Positions 48,051-56,802 of a DNA stretch of 64,000 bases are shown here, piece after piece (within the stretch, counting starts at the first letter, position 1; each line of letters opens with the position of its first letter). Origin of the DNA: Pseudomonas soli (GTDB lineage: Bacteria > Pseudomonadota > Gammaproteobacteria > Pseudomonadales > Pseudomonadaceae); NCBI RefSeq assembly GCF_900110655.1, contig NZ_FOEQ01000002.1, positions 456,648 through 520,647 on the forward strand, given 5' to 3'. The translations under genes were made by a program, and so were the position numbers. Below the pieces are notes generated by a model. The model worked only from the letters and a program-made list of their open reading frames with translations, was not told the origin of the DNA and did no database searches.

Positions 48051-48400
48051 AAAACTGACCGAACGCCCAAATTTGCACCACCGTGCTCCAGGACGGAGCA
48101 CTTGAGGCCCGGCGCGCAAGTGAGTAATCTGCGCGCCCCCTCGATCGGGGCGGGAAGGATCCCGCCCGCGTTTGCTGACCGCTCAGTCAATGTTTCCGGG
48201 CGGTTGGCCAACGTGTTGCCAGCGTGAAATACCCATTTCATCCGTTCAGAAAGACGTCGAGCAGGATGGTTGTGCCCAACGTGGAAAAGTTGGCGCAGCT
48301 CTTGCCAAACAGCTGTGGCCAATTGAAAAAAGCTGACCCAAAAGACAAGAACAGCGCCCGAGCGCTGACAACAGATCCAATAAAGGGAGCGACACACGCA
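48051..48400. other. Intergenic between the two Tsx-like genes
   Basis: No gene. Two hairpins: GTGCTCC/GGAGCAC (48083-48101) and GGGCGGGA-AGGA-TCCCGCCC (48148-48167); one likely ends the first porin transcript. Confidence 0.6.
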
Positions 48401-49183
48401 ATGCGTACCATCAATAGCCTGATCCTCGCCGGCGGCCTGCTGGCCTGCGGCGCCAGCCAAGCCGGTGACCTGCTGCAATGGCAGAACAACAGCCTGACCT
48501 ACCTGTGGGGCAAGAACTTCAAGGTCAACCCCGAGATCCAGCAGACCGTGACCTTCGAGCACGCCGATGCGTGGAAGTACGGCGACAACTTCTTCTTCCT
48601 CGACAAGATCTTCTATCAAGGCAAGAAGGACGCCAGCAACGGCCCGAACACCTACTACGGCGAGTTCAGTCCACGCCTGTCGTTCGGCAAGATCTTCGAC
48701 CAGAAGCTCGAGTTCGGCCCGGTCAAGGACGTGCTGCTGGCCATGACCTACGAGTTCGGCGAGGGTGACACCGAGTCCTACCTGATCGGCCCCGGCTTCG
48801 ACCTGGCGATCCCAGGCTTCGACTACTTCCAGCTGAACTTCTACCAGCGCACCACCGACGGCAGCCGTCCGGGCGACAATGTCTGGCAGATCACCCCGGT
48901 CTGGTCCTACACCATCCCCGTGGGTTCGTCCGACATTCTCATCGACGGCTTCATGGACTGGGTGGTGGACAACGACGAGAACCGTCGCGGCACCTACCAG
49001 GCGAACCTGCACTTCAACCCGCAGGTCAAGTACGACCTGGGCAAAGCGCTGCACCTGGGCGAGAAGCAGTTGTACGTGGGTATCGAGTACGACTACTGGA
49101 AGAACAAGTACGGCATCAAGGACAGCGATGCCTTCACTACCGATCAGAACACCATGAGCTTCCTGGTCAAGGTTCACTTCTGA
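48401..49183 (+). CDS. Tsx-like outer-membrane channel, second copy
   Basis: A 260-residue paralogue of the preceding porin with the same layout: signal peptide (MRTINSLILAGGLLACGASQA), WQNNSLTYLWGKNFKVNPEIQQ opening, shared core (KYGDNFFFLDKIFY, TYYGEFSPRLSFGKIF, GPVKDVLLAMTYE) and terminal VKVHF. Large blocks are identical to the first copy, so they arose by duplication. The long spacer and separate promoter region suggest separate control. Confidence 0.87.
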   Translation: MRTINSLILAGGLLACGASQAGDLLQWQNNSLTYLWGKNFKVNPEIQQTVTFEHADAWKYGDNFFFLDKIFYQGKKDASNGPNTYYGEFSPRLSFGKIFDQKLEFGPVKDVLLAMTYEFGEGDTESYLIGPGFDLAIPGFDYFQLNFYQRTTDGSRPGDNVWQITPVWSYTIPVGSSDILIDGFMDWVVDNDENRRGTYQANLHFNPQVKYDLGKALHLGEKQLYVGIEYDYWKNKYGIKDSDAFTTDQNTMSFLVKVHF

Positions 49184-49222
49184 TCCGAGTGTAAGCCGGC
49201 CCCACAGTGATCGTGCTGTTCC

Positions 49223-49266
49223 TGTGGGAGCCGGCTTGCCGACGAACCGGGGCAAGCCCCGGCCAG
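49223..49266. repeat. REP-like element
   Basis: TGTGGGAGCCGGCTTGCC then GGGGCAAGCCCCGGCC. Confidence 0.6.
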
Positions 49267-49271
49267 GCGCC

Positions 49272-50186
49272 TCAGTTCGCGGGTCTTAGCGCCCGCCAGA
49301 ACTTGCTCACGACAGCAACCACCGCCAGCACCACAGCCCCCGCAATCACCCCCGCCACACCATTGAGCAGTGCCCCGGTCAACGCCCCGCCCCGTCCTTC
49401 GCTGAACGCCTCGATGGCGTGATGCAGCGGCGCGATGCCATGCACCAGGATGCCGCCACCGACCAGGAACATCGCCGCGGTGCCGATCACCGACAGGCTT
49501 TTCATCATGTACGGCGCGGCGCGCAGGATGCCGTTGCCCACCGCCTGGCTCAGCGCCGAGGCTTTCTTGGTCATCCACAGCCCCAGGTCATCGAGCTTGA
49601 CGATGCCTGCCACCAGGCCATACACCCCCAGGGTCATGACGATGGCGATCCCCGACAGCACGATGATCTGCTGGCTCAGCGGCGCATCGGCCACGGTGCC
49701 AAGGGTGATGGCGATGATCTCGGCGGAGAGGATGAAGTCGGTGCGCACAGCGCCCTTGATCTTGCTCTTCTCAAAGGCCACCAGGTCGACCTGCTCGTCG
49801 GCCACGGCCGCCTTGCGCGCTTCATGCTGCGCGTCGTCCTCGGCCTTGCTGTGCAGGAACTTGTGCGCCAGCTTCTCGAAGCCCTCGAAGCACAGGTAGG
49901 CGCCACCGACCATCAGCAGCGGAATCACCGCCCAGGGAATGAACGCACTGATCAGCAGCGCCGCCGGCACCAGGATCGCCTTGTTCACCAGCGAGCCCTT
50001 GGCCACCGCCCACACCACCGGGATCTCGCGTTCGGCGCGCACACCGGTGACCTGCTGGGCGTTGAGCGCCAGGTCGTCGCCCAGCACCCCGGCGGTCTTC
50101 TTCGCCGCGACCTTGGTCATCAACGAGACATCGTCGAGGACCGTGGCGATATCGTCGATCAATACCAGTAAGCTGCTTCCTGCCAT
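49272..50186 (-). CDS. DUF808 family inner-membrane protein
   Basis: A 304-residue membrane protein of the DUF808/YedI family. Conserved [21 protein letters not shown] start, [23 protein letters not shown], then about five hydrophobic segments ([36 protein letters not shown] and others). Function unknown. ATG 50186 gives the family start. It is divergent from the RutR-like gene, from which it is separated by 132 bp. Confidence 0.85.
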   Translation of the reverse strand: MAGSSLLVLIDDIATVLDDVSLMTKVAAKKTAGVLGDDLALNAQQVTGVRAEREIPVVWAVAKGSLVNKAILVPAALLISAFIPWAVIPLLMVGGAYLCFEGFEKLAHKFLHSKAEDDAQHEARKAAVADEQVDLVAFEKSKIKGAVRTDFILSAEIIAITLGTVADAPLSQQIIVLSGIAIVMTLGVYGLVAGIVKLDDLGLWMTKKASALSQAVGNGILRAAPYMMKSLSVIGTAAMFLVGGGILVHGIAPLHHAIEAFSEGRGGALTGALLNGVAGVIAGAVVLAVVAVVSKFWRALRPAN

Positions 50187-50318
50187 GTCAAAATGTTTCC
50201 AGTAGGTTCGAATGGCCGGGATTCTAGCCCAAAGACGCTGCCTTGAGCGCCCGTCCGAGCGGGTGCTACCATGCCGGACCCCTCTTGGAGGGGCCAGACC
50301 CGAGGAAGATTCCCGACA

Positions 50319-50930
50319 ATGAGCACCATTCGCGAGCGCAACAAGGAATTGATCCTGCGCGCAGCCAGTGAAGAATTCGCCGACAAGGGCTTCGCCGCCA
50401 CCAAGACCAGCGATATCGCGGCCAAGGCCGGCCTGCCCAAGCCGAACGTGTACTACTACTTCAAGTCGAAGGAAAACCTCTACCGCGAGGTGCTCGAGAG
50501 CATCATCGCGCCGATCATGCAGGCCTCGACACCGTTCAACGCCGACGGCGATCCGAAAGAAGTGCTCAGCGCGTACATCCGCTCGAAGATCCGCATCTCC
50601 CGCGACCTGCCCCACGCCTCCAAGGTGTTCGCCAGTGAAATCATGCATGGCGCGCCGCACCTGTCGCCGCGCCAGGTGGAGCAGCTCAACGAGCAGGCCC
50701 GCCACAACATCGAGTGCATCCAGCGCTGGATCGAGCGCGGCCAGATCGCTCACGTCGACCCGCACCATTTGATGTTCAGCATCTGGGCGGCGACGCAAAC
50801 CTATGCGGATTTCGACTGGCAGATCGCCGTGGTGACCGGCAAGGCCAAACTGGCCGACAGCGACTACGATGCGGCGGCGGAGACCATCATCCGCCTGGTG
50901 CTGAAGGGCTGCGAGCCAGAGGTGGCCTGA
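50319..50930 (+). CDS. RutR-like TetR-family regulator
   Basis: A 203-residue TetR regulator. N-terminal HTH ([44 protein letters not shown]). The ligand domain follows E. coli RutR closely in pattern: EYIRLK-like [51 protein letters not shown]. RutR senses uracil (and thymine) and controls pyrimidine and purine degradation genes. TTGACC-N4-GGTCA sites before xdhA and the purine permease are its likely targets. ATG 50319 follows GAGGAAG. Confidence 0.85.
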   Translation: MSTIRERNKELILRAASEEFADKGFAATKTSDIAAKAGLPKPNVYYYFKSKENLYREVLESIIAPIMQASTPFNADGDPKEVLSAYIRSKIRISRDLPHASKVFASEIMHGAPHLSPRQVEQLNEQARHNIECIQRWIERGQIAHVDPHHLMFSIWAATQTYADFDWQIAVVTGKAKLADSDYDAAAETIIRLVLKGCEPEVA

Positions 50931-50939
50931 ACCATCGCA

Positions 50940-51035
50940 ATCGCGAGGCAAGCCCGCTCCCACGACCTGAACTGCCCTAAGCATTCAATACCTTAGGGAA
51001 AAGTCCAGGTCATGGGAGCGGGCTTGCCCCGCGAT
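50940..51035. repeat. Inverted REP pair between convergent genes
   Basis: ATCGCG-A-GGCAAGCCCGCTCCCA (from 50940) and its complement TGGGAGCGGGCTTGCC-C-CGCGAT (to 51035) enclose CCCTAAG...CTTAGGG. It can form one long stem and probably terminates transcription from both sides. Confidence 0.75.
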
Positions 51036-51050
51036 AGTTCTAAAGCCTGA

Positions 51051-51491
51051 TCAGGCTGCAACCCCCGCGTCCGCCGTCAGCCCCACCTCTTCGATCGCAC
51101 TGATCGCGCACTGCTCGTCGATATCCGACGTATCCCCGCTGATCCCCACCGCCCCCAGCACCTTGCCCTCCTGATCACGGATCAGCACGCCCCCCGGCAC
51201 CGGCACCACTGGTCGCTCGCCGAGCCCGTTCAAAGCCGCATAAAAGGCGGGGCGCTGCTGCGAGTCCAGCGCCAGCAGGCGTGAACCCTTGCCCAGCGCC
51301 ACCGCGCCCCAGGCCTTGCCAATGGCCACCTCGGGGCGCAGCAAGCTGGCGCCGTCCTCGCGCTGCAACGCCAGCAGATGCCCACCGGCGTCGAGCACCG
51401 CCACGGTCAAGGGCGCGGCGTTGATCTTGCGGCCTGCGGACAACGCGGCATTTACCACGCCCACGGCCTGTTTGAGGGTCAATGCGTTCAT
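51051..51491 (-). CDS. GlcG/HbpS-family protein
   Basis: A 146-residue protein of the GlcG/HbpS family (LTLKQAVGVVNAALSAGRK, TVAVLDAGGHLLALQREDGA, GGVLIRDQEGKVLGAVGISGDTSDIDEQCA). Members occur with glycolate and glyoxylate genes; a HbpS homologue binds heme, but the role here is unknown. It is divergent from gcl, with a TTGTATACAA site near each of the two starts, so it belongs to the glyoxylate regulon. ATG 51491 follows AGAGGA. Confidence 0.85.
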   Translation of the reverse strand: MNALTLKQAVGVVNAALSAGRKINAAPLTVAVLDAGGHLLALQREDGASLLRPEVAIGKAWGAVALGKGSRLLALDSQQRPAFYAALNGLGERPVVPVPGGVLIRDQEGKVLGAVGISGDTSDIDEQCAISAIEEVGLTADAGVAA

Positions 51492-51573
51492 GAAAAGGTC
51501 CTCTTCTTGTTGTGAGAAGCCCTGAGGGCAGTTGAAAACCAATAGACAAGATAGAACACAACAAAGACACTGT

Positions 51574-51583
51574 TTGTATACAA
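51574..51583. promoter_or_regulatory. GntR-type operator upstream of the GlcG-like gene
   Basis: TTGTATACAA, perfect palindrome, 83 bp before the start. Confidence 0.65.
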
Positions 51584-51713
51584 TTTTCTGATCCAATGTG
51601 TCTCACTGCGACGAAATGCCGCCCTTTTTCGCCATGACCAGCAAGTCAAACCCACCGACGAAAATGGATTGACCTTTTGCGCCGACCATGAATACACTCT
51701 GCCGCAACGCAAG

Positions 51714-51723
51714 TTGTATACAA
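51714..51723. promoter_or_regulatory. GntR-type operator upstream of gcl
   Basis: TTGTATACAA, 26 bp before the gcl start. The position overlaps the expected start of transcription, so repression is likely. Confidence 0.65.
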
Positions 51724-51748
51724 TTACAAAATCGATGAGGCACAAACC

Positions 51749-53524
51749 ATGAGCAAAATGAGAGCAATCGATGCAGCCGTTCTGGTCATGCGCCGTGAAG
51801 GTGTAGATACCGCGTTCGGCATCCCCGGCGCCGCGATCAACCCGCTGTACTCGGCCCTGAAAAAAGTCGGTGGCATCGATCACGTCCTCGCTCGCCACGT
51901 CGAAGGCGCCTCGCACATGGCCGAGGGCTACACCCGCGCCAACCCGGGCAACATCGGCGTGTGCATCGGCACCTCCGGCCCTGCCGGCACCGACATGGTC
52001 ACCGGCCTGTACAGCGCCTCGGCCGACTCCATCCCGATCCTGTGCATCACCGGCCAGGCCCCGCGTGCCCGCCTGCACAAGGAAGACTTCCAGGCCGTCG
52101 ACATCACCAGCATCGTCAAGCCGGTGACCAAGTGGGCGACCACCGTGCTGGAGCCGGGCCAAGTGCCCTACGCGTTCCAGAAGGCCTTCTTTGAGATGCG
52201 TACTGGCCGCCCAGGCCCGGTGCTGATCGACCTGCCGTTCGACGTGCAGATGGCCGAGATCGAATTCGACATCGATGCCTACGAGCCACTGGCGATCAGC
52301 AAGCCAGCCGCCACTCGCGTACAGGCCGAAAAAGCCCTGGCCTTGCTCAATGACGCCGAGCGCCCGCTGCTGGTAGCCGGCGGCGGCATCATCAACGCCG
52401 ACGCCAGCGACAAGCTGGTCGAGTTCGCCGAACTGACCGGCGTACCGGTAGTGCCAACCCTGATGGGCTGGGGCACCATCCCGGACGATCACGAATTGAT
52501 GGTCGGCATGGTCGGCCTGCAGACCTCGCACCGCTACGGCAACGCGACCATGCTCAAGTCCGACCTGGTGTTCGGTATCGGCAACCGCTGGGCAAACCGC
52601 CACACCGGCTCCGTCGACGTCTACACCGAAGGCCGCAAGTTCGTGCACGTGGACATCGAACCGACCCAGATCGGCCGTGTGTTCACCCCTGACCTGGGTA
52701 TCGTTTCCGACGCCGGCAAGGCCCTGGACGTGTTCCTCGAAGTGGCCCGCGAATGGAAAGCCGCAGGCAAGCTCAAGTGCCGCAAGGCCTGGCTGGAAGA
52801 CTGCCAGGAACGCAAGGCTACCCTGCAGCGCAAGACCAACTTCGACAACGTCCCGGTCAAGCCACAGCGCGTGTACCAGGAAATGAACGAAGTGTTCGGC
52901 AAGGACACCACCTACGTCAGCACCATCGGCCTGTCGCAGATCGCCGGCGCGCAGTTCCTGCACGTGTACAAGCCACGCCACTGGATCAACTGCGGCCAGG
53001 CCGGCCCGCTGGGCTGGACCATCCCTGCCGCCCTCGGTGTGGTCAAGGCCGACCCGAAACGCAAGGTGGTCGCGCTGTCCGGTGACTACGACTTCCAGTT
53101 CATGATCGAAGAGCTGGCGGTGGGCGCGCAGTTCAACCTGCCCTACGTCCACGTGCTGGTGAACAACGCCTACCTCGGCCTGATCCGCCAGGCGCAGCGT
53201 GGTTTCGACATGGATTACTGTGTACAACTGGCGTTCGAGAACATCAATTCCACCGACGCCGCCACCTACGGTGTCGACCACGTCGCCGTGGTCGAGGGCC
53301 TGGGCTGCAAGGCCATCCGCGTGTTCCAACCGGCCGAGATCGCCCCTGCCCTGCTCAAGGCGCAGAAGATGGCCGAAGAGTTCCGCGTGCCGGTGGTGGT
53401 CGAAGTGATTCTCGAGCGTGTGACCAACATTTCCATGGGCACCGAGATCAACGCGGTCAACGAGTTCGAAGACCTCGCCCTGGTCGGCAACGACGCGCCG
53501 ACCGCCATCTCGCTGCTGGACTGA
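51749..53524 (+). CDS. gcl: Glyoxylate carboligase
   Basis: ThDP- and FAD-containing enzyme joining two glyoxylates to tartronate semialdehyde and CO2. The 591-residue protein has the N-terminal ThDP domain with [13 protein letters not shown], where valine replaces the usual catalytic glutamate, the mark of Gcl. The C-terminal ThDP-binding motif is [29 protein letters not shown]. First gene of gcl-hyi-glxR-ttuD-pykF. Confidence 0.97.
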   Translation: MSKMRAIDAAVLVMRREGVDTAFGIPGAAINPLYSALKKVGGIDHVLARHVEGASHMAEGYTRANPGNIGVCIGTSGPAGTDMVTGLYSASADSIPILCITGQAPRARLHKEDFQAVDITSIVKPVTKWATTVLEPGQVPYAFQKAFFEMRTGRPGPVLIDLPFDVQMAEIEFDIDAYEPLAISKPAATRVQAEKALALLNDAERPLLVAGGGIINADASDKLVEFAELTGVPVVPTLMGWGTIPDDHELMVGMVGLQTSHRYGNATMLKSDLVFGIGNRWANRHTGSVDVYTEGRKFVHVDIEPTQIGRVFTPDLGIVSDAGKALDVFLEVAREWKAAGKLKCRKAWLEDCQERKATLQRKTNFDNVPVKPQRVYQEMNEVFGKDTTYVSTIGLSQIAGAQFLHVYKPRHWINCGQAGPLGWTIPAALGVVKADPKRKVVALSGDYDFQFMIEELAVGAQFNLPYVHVLVNNAYLGLIRQAQRGFDMDYCVQLAFENINSTDAATYGVDHVAVVEGLGCKAIRVFQPAEIAPALLKAQKMAEEFRVPVVVEVILERVTNISMGTEINAVNEFEDLALVGNDAPTAISLLD

Positions 53525-53533
53525 TCGCCTGAC

Positions 53534-53556
53534 GCCCCCGCGCCGCGCGCGGGGGC
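53534..53556 (+). repeat. Hairpin between gcl and hyi
   Basis: GCCCCCGCGC-CGC-GCGCGGGGGC, perfect 10-bp stem without T-run; likely an mRNA stabiliser. Confidence 0.6.
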
Positions 53557-53578
53557 AATCAACGCAAGGAGACGACTT

Positions 53579-54361
53579 ATGCCTCGCTTCGCCGCCAACC
53601 TGTCCATGCTGTTCACCGAACAGGACTTCCTGGCTCGCTTCAAGGCCGCCGCCGACGCTGGTTTCAGCGGCGTCGAATACCTCTTCCCGTACGATTTCAG
53701 CGCCGCCGAGATCAAGCAGCAGCTCGACGCCCATGGCCTGACCCAGGTGCTGTTCAACCTGCCGGCCGGCGACTGGTCGAAAGGTGAGCGCGGCATCACC
53801 TGCCACCCCGACCGCGTCGAAGAGTTCCGCGCAGGCGTCGACAAGGCCATCGAGTACGCCAAGGTGCTGGGCAACACCCAGGTCAACGCCCTGGCCGGCA
53901 TCCGTCCGCAAGGCCCGGACTGCGCCACCGTGCGCAAGACCTTCGTGGAAAACCTGCGCTACGCCGCCGACAAGCTCAAGGCCGCCGGCATCCGCCTGGT
54001 CATGGAAATGATCAACACCCGCGACATCCCGGGCTTCTACCTGAACACCACGAAACAGGCCCTGGAAATCCAGGCCGAGGTGGGCAGCGACAACCTGTTC
54101 CTGCAGTACGACATCTACCACATGCAGATCATGGAAGGTGACCTGGCGCGCACCCTGGAAACCAACCTCAAGCTGATCAACCACGTGCAGCTGGCCGACA
54201 ACCCGGGCCGCCACGAGCCGGGTACCGGCGAGATCAACTACCGCTTCCTGTTCGAGCACCTGGACCGCATCGGCTACCAGGGCTGGGTGGGCGCGGAGTA
54301 CAAGCCCAAGACCACCACCGAGGCGGGTTTGGGCTGGCTGAAGACGCATAACGCAATCTGA
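53579..54361 (+). CDS. hyi: Hydroxypyruvate isomerase
   Basis: Interconverts tartronate semialdehyde and hydroxypyruvate. The 260-residue TIM-barrel protein (AP endonuclease 2 family) has RFAANLSMLFTEQDF, ALAGIRPQG, metal and catalytic residues in LVMEMINTRDIPGF, QYDIYHMQIMEGD and VGAEYKPKTTTEAGL. ATG 53579 follows AAGGAGACG. Second gene of the glyoxylate operon. Confidence 0.95.
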   Translation: MPRFAANLSMLFTEQDFLARFKAAADAGFSGVEYLFPYDFSAAEIKQQLDAHGLTQVLFNLPAGDWSKGERGITCHPDRVEEFRAGVDKAIEYAKVLGNTQVNALAGIRPQGPDCATVRKTFVENLRYAADKLKAAGIRLVMEMINTRDIPGFYLNTTKQALEIQAEVGSDNLFLQYDIYHMQIMEGDLARTLETNLKLINHVQLADNPGRHEPGTGEINYRFLFEHLDRIGYQGWVGAEYKPKTTTEAGLGWLKTHNAI

Positions 54362-54442
54362 AGGCCGAGCGCAGGCCCGCTCCTGAAAGGCCTGCACCGC
54401 CTGCTCCATCGAGATTCAACAATTACAACGAGGTAATCTCTC

Positions 54443-55336
54443 ATGGCTAAAATCGGTTTCATCGGCACCGGCATCATGGGCAACCCCATGGCCCAGAACC
54501 TGCAAAAAGCAGGTCACAGCATCTTCGTCTCGACCCACCACGACGCAGCTCCGGCCAACCTGATCGCCGCTGGCGGCGTGGCCCTGGCCAACCCGAAGGA
54601 AGTGGCCCAGGAAGCTGAGTTCATCATCGTCATGGTGCCCGACACCCCACAGGTCGAAAGCGTGCTGTTCGGTGAAAACGGCGTCGCCGAAGGCGTGGGC
54701 CCGAACAAGGTGGTGATCGACATGAGCTCGATCTCGCCTACCGCCACCAAAGCCTTCGCCGAGAAGATCAAGGCCACCGGCGCCGCCTACCTGGACGCCC
54801 CGGTGTCCGGCGGCGAAGTCGGTGCCAAGGCCGCGACCCTGAGCATCATGGTCGGCGGTTGCCCGAAAGCCTTCGAGCGCGCCCTGCCGCTGTTCGAAGC
54901 CATGGGCAAGAACATCACCCGCGTCGGTGGTAACGGCGACGGCCAGACCGCCAAGGTGGCCAACCAGATCATCGTCGCCCTGAACATCCAGGCCGTTGCC
55001 GAAGCCCTGCTGTTCGCCGCCAAGAACGGCGCCGACCCGGCCAAGGTGCGTGAAGCACTGATGGGCGGCTTCGCTTCCTCGAAGATCCTCGAAGTGCATG
55101 CCGAGCGCATGATCAAGGGCACCTTCGACCCAGGCTTCCGCATCAACCTGCACCAGAAGGACCTGAACCTGGCCCTGCAAGGCGCCAAGGAGCTGGGCAT
55201 CAACCTGCCCAACACCTCCAATGCCCAGCAAGTGTTCAACACCTGCCAGGCCCTGGGCGGCGGCAACTGGGACCACTCGGCGCTGATCAAGGGCCTGGAG
55301 CACATGGCCAACTTCTCGATCCGCGACGACAAGTGA
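54443..55336 (+). CDS. glxR: Tartronate semialdehyde reductase
   Basis: Reduces tartronate semialdehyde to D-glycerate with NAD(P)H. The 297-residue beta-hydroxyacid dehydrogenase has the Rossmann motif GFIGTGIMGNPMAQNL (about 5-20), the substrate loop APVSGGEVGA (about 119-128) and the catalytic lysine in GQTAKVANQ (about 171). ATG 54443 follows GAGGTAA. Confidence 0.96.
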   Translation: MAKIGFIGTGIMGNPMAQNLQKAGHSIFVSTHHDAAPANLIAAGGVALANPKEVAQEAEFIIVMVPDTPQVESVLFGENGVAEGVGPNKVVIDMSSISPTATKAFAEKIKATGAAYLDAPVSGGEVGAKAATLSIMVGGCPKAFERALPLFEAMGKNITRVGGNGDGQTAKVANQIIVALNIQAVAEALLFAAKNGADPAKVREALMGGFASSKILEVHAERMIKGTFDPGFRINLHQKDLNLALQGAKELGINLPNTSNAQQVFNTCQALGGGNWDHSALIKGLEHMANFSIRDDK

Positions 55337-55347
55337 TTTGAATCCGG

Positions 55348-55364
55348 GGGCTGCTGCGCAGCCC
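55348..55364 (+). terminator. Hairpin after glxR
   Basis: GGGCTGC-TGC-GCAGCCC followed by TTT; a REP-like CGCCGGC-TT-GCCGGCG stem (55368-55383) follows. Likely a partial terminator, since ttuD follows in the same direction. Confidence 0.6.
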
Positions 55365-55521
55365 TTTCGCCGGCTTGCCGGCGATGAATCCAACACCGTT
55401 CTCCTGCAACCACAGGTCGAAAGGTGACCCCGAGCAACACCCGCCCCTGGTTCGGCCTGCACGGAGGCAGTTCCAGGGGCGTTTTCGATTTTGCAGAACA
55501 ACAAGAATCTGGGAGCCTGCC

Positions 55522-56802
55522 ATGTCGGTCGATCCACAAAAATTCCTGCGCGAGCTGTTCGACACAGCCATCGCTGCCGCCCACCCCCGTCAGGTCCTCG
55601 AACCCCACCTGCCCGCCGACCGTAGCGGCCGGGTCATCGTCATCGGCGCCGGCAAGGCCGCCGCCGCCATGGCCGAAGTGGTCGAAAAGAGCTGGCAGGG
55701 CGAGGTCTCGGGCCTGGTCGTGACCCGCTACGGCCACGGCGCCAGCTGCCAGAAGATCGAGGTGGTCGAAGCCGCCCACCCGGTCCCCGATGCCGCCGGC
55801 CTGGCCGTGGCCAAGCGCGTGCTCGCGCTGGTCAGCAACCTCAGCGAAGACGACCGCGTCATCTTCCTGCTCTCCGGCGGCGGTTCCGCCCTGCTGGCCC
55901 TGCCCGCCGAAGGTCTGACCCTGGCCGACAAGCAGCAGATCAACAAGGCACTGCTGAAGTCCGGCGCCACCATCGGCGAGATGAACTGCGTGCGCAAGCA
56001 CCTCTCGGCGATCAAGGGCGGGCGCCTGGCCAAGGCCTGCTGGCCGGCCACCGTCTATACCTACGCGATTTCCGATGTACCCGGCGACCTGGCCACGGTC
56101 ATCGCCTCCGGCCCCACCGTGGCCGACCCCAGCACCTCGGCCGACGCCCTGGCGATCCTCAAGCGCTACAACATCGAAGCGCCCAAGGCCGTCATCGACT
56201 GGCTCAATAATCCGGCATCGGAAACCGTCAAAGCGGACGACCCCGCCCTTTCGCGCAGCCACTTCCAGCTGATCGCCCGGCCCCAGCAGTCGCTCGAAGC
56301 CGCCGCGGTGAAAGCCCGCCAGGCCGGGTTCAGCCCGCTGATCCTCGGTGACCTGGAAGGCGAGTCGCGCGAGGTGGCCAAGGTGCATGCCGGCATCGCC
56401 CGCCAGGTCGTCCTGCACGGCCAGCCGCTGAAGGCGCCCTGCGTGATCCTGTCCGGCGGCGAGACCACCGTCACCGTGCGCGGCAATGGCCGTGGCGGGC
56501 GCAACGCCGAGTTCCTGCTCAGCCTTACCGAAAGCCTCAAGGGCCTGCCGGGGGTGTACGCATTGGCCGGTGATACCGACGGCATCGACGGCTCCGAGGA
56601 CAACGCCGGCGCCTTCATGACCCCGGATAGCCACGCCCGCGCCGAGGCCCTGGGCCTGTCGGCCAGCGATGAGCTGGACAACAACAACGGCTATGGCTAC
56701 TTCGCCGCGCTCGACGCGCTGATCGTCACCGAGCCGACCCGCACCAACGTCAACGACTTCCGCGCCATCCTGATCCTCGAGACCGACCCTCATGACGCCT
56801 GA
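55522..56802 (+). CDS. ttuD: MOFRL-family glycerate 2-kinase (often called TtuD hydroxypyruvate reductase)
   Basis: A 426-residue protein of the DUF4147/MOFRL family. It shows VIVIGAGKAAAAMAEVVE near the N terminus, FLLSGGGSALLALPAEG, GEMNCVRKHLSAIKGG and the C-terminal MOFRL box SGGETTVTVRGNGRGGRNAEFLL. The family is commonly named TtuD hydroxypyruvate reductase, but characterised members phosphorylate glycerate, which fits GlxR upstream and pyruvate kinase directly downstream. ATG 55522 follows GGGAGCC. Its end overlaps pykF by 11 bp. Confidence 0.88.
   Translation: MSVDPQKFLRELFDTAIAAAHPRQVLEPHLPADRSGRVIVIGAGKAAAAMAEVVEKSWQGEVSGLVVTRYGHGASCQKIEVVEAAHPVPDAAGLAVAKRVLALVSNLSEDDRVIFLLSGGGSALLALPAEGLTLADKQQINKALLKSGATIGEMNCVRKHLSAIKGGRLAKACWPATVYTYAISDVPGDLATVIASGPTVADPSTSADALAILKRYNIEAPKAVIDWLNNPASETVKADDPALSRSHFQLIARPQQSLEAAAVKARQAGFSPLILGDLEGESREVAKVHAGIARQVVLHGQPLKAPCVILSGGETTVTVRGNGRGGRNAEFLLSLTESLKGLPGVYALAGDTDGIDGSEDNAGAFMTPDSHARAEALGLSASDELDNNNGYGYFAALDALIVTEPTRTNVNDFRAILILETDPHDA

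Noticed and set aside
53219..53227. TGTGTACAA inside gcl resembling the GntR-type operator
   Set aside because: It is in coding sequence, imperfect, and far from any start; taken as chance.
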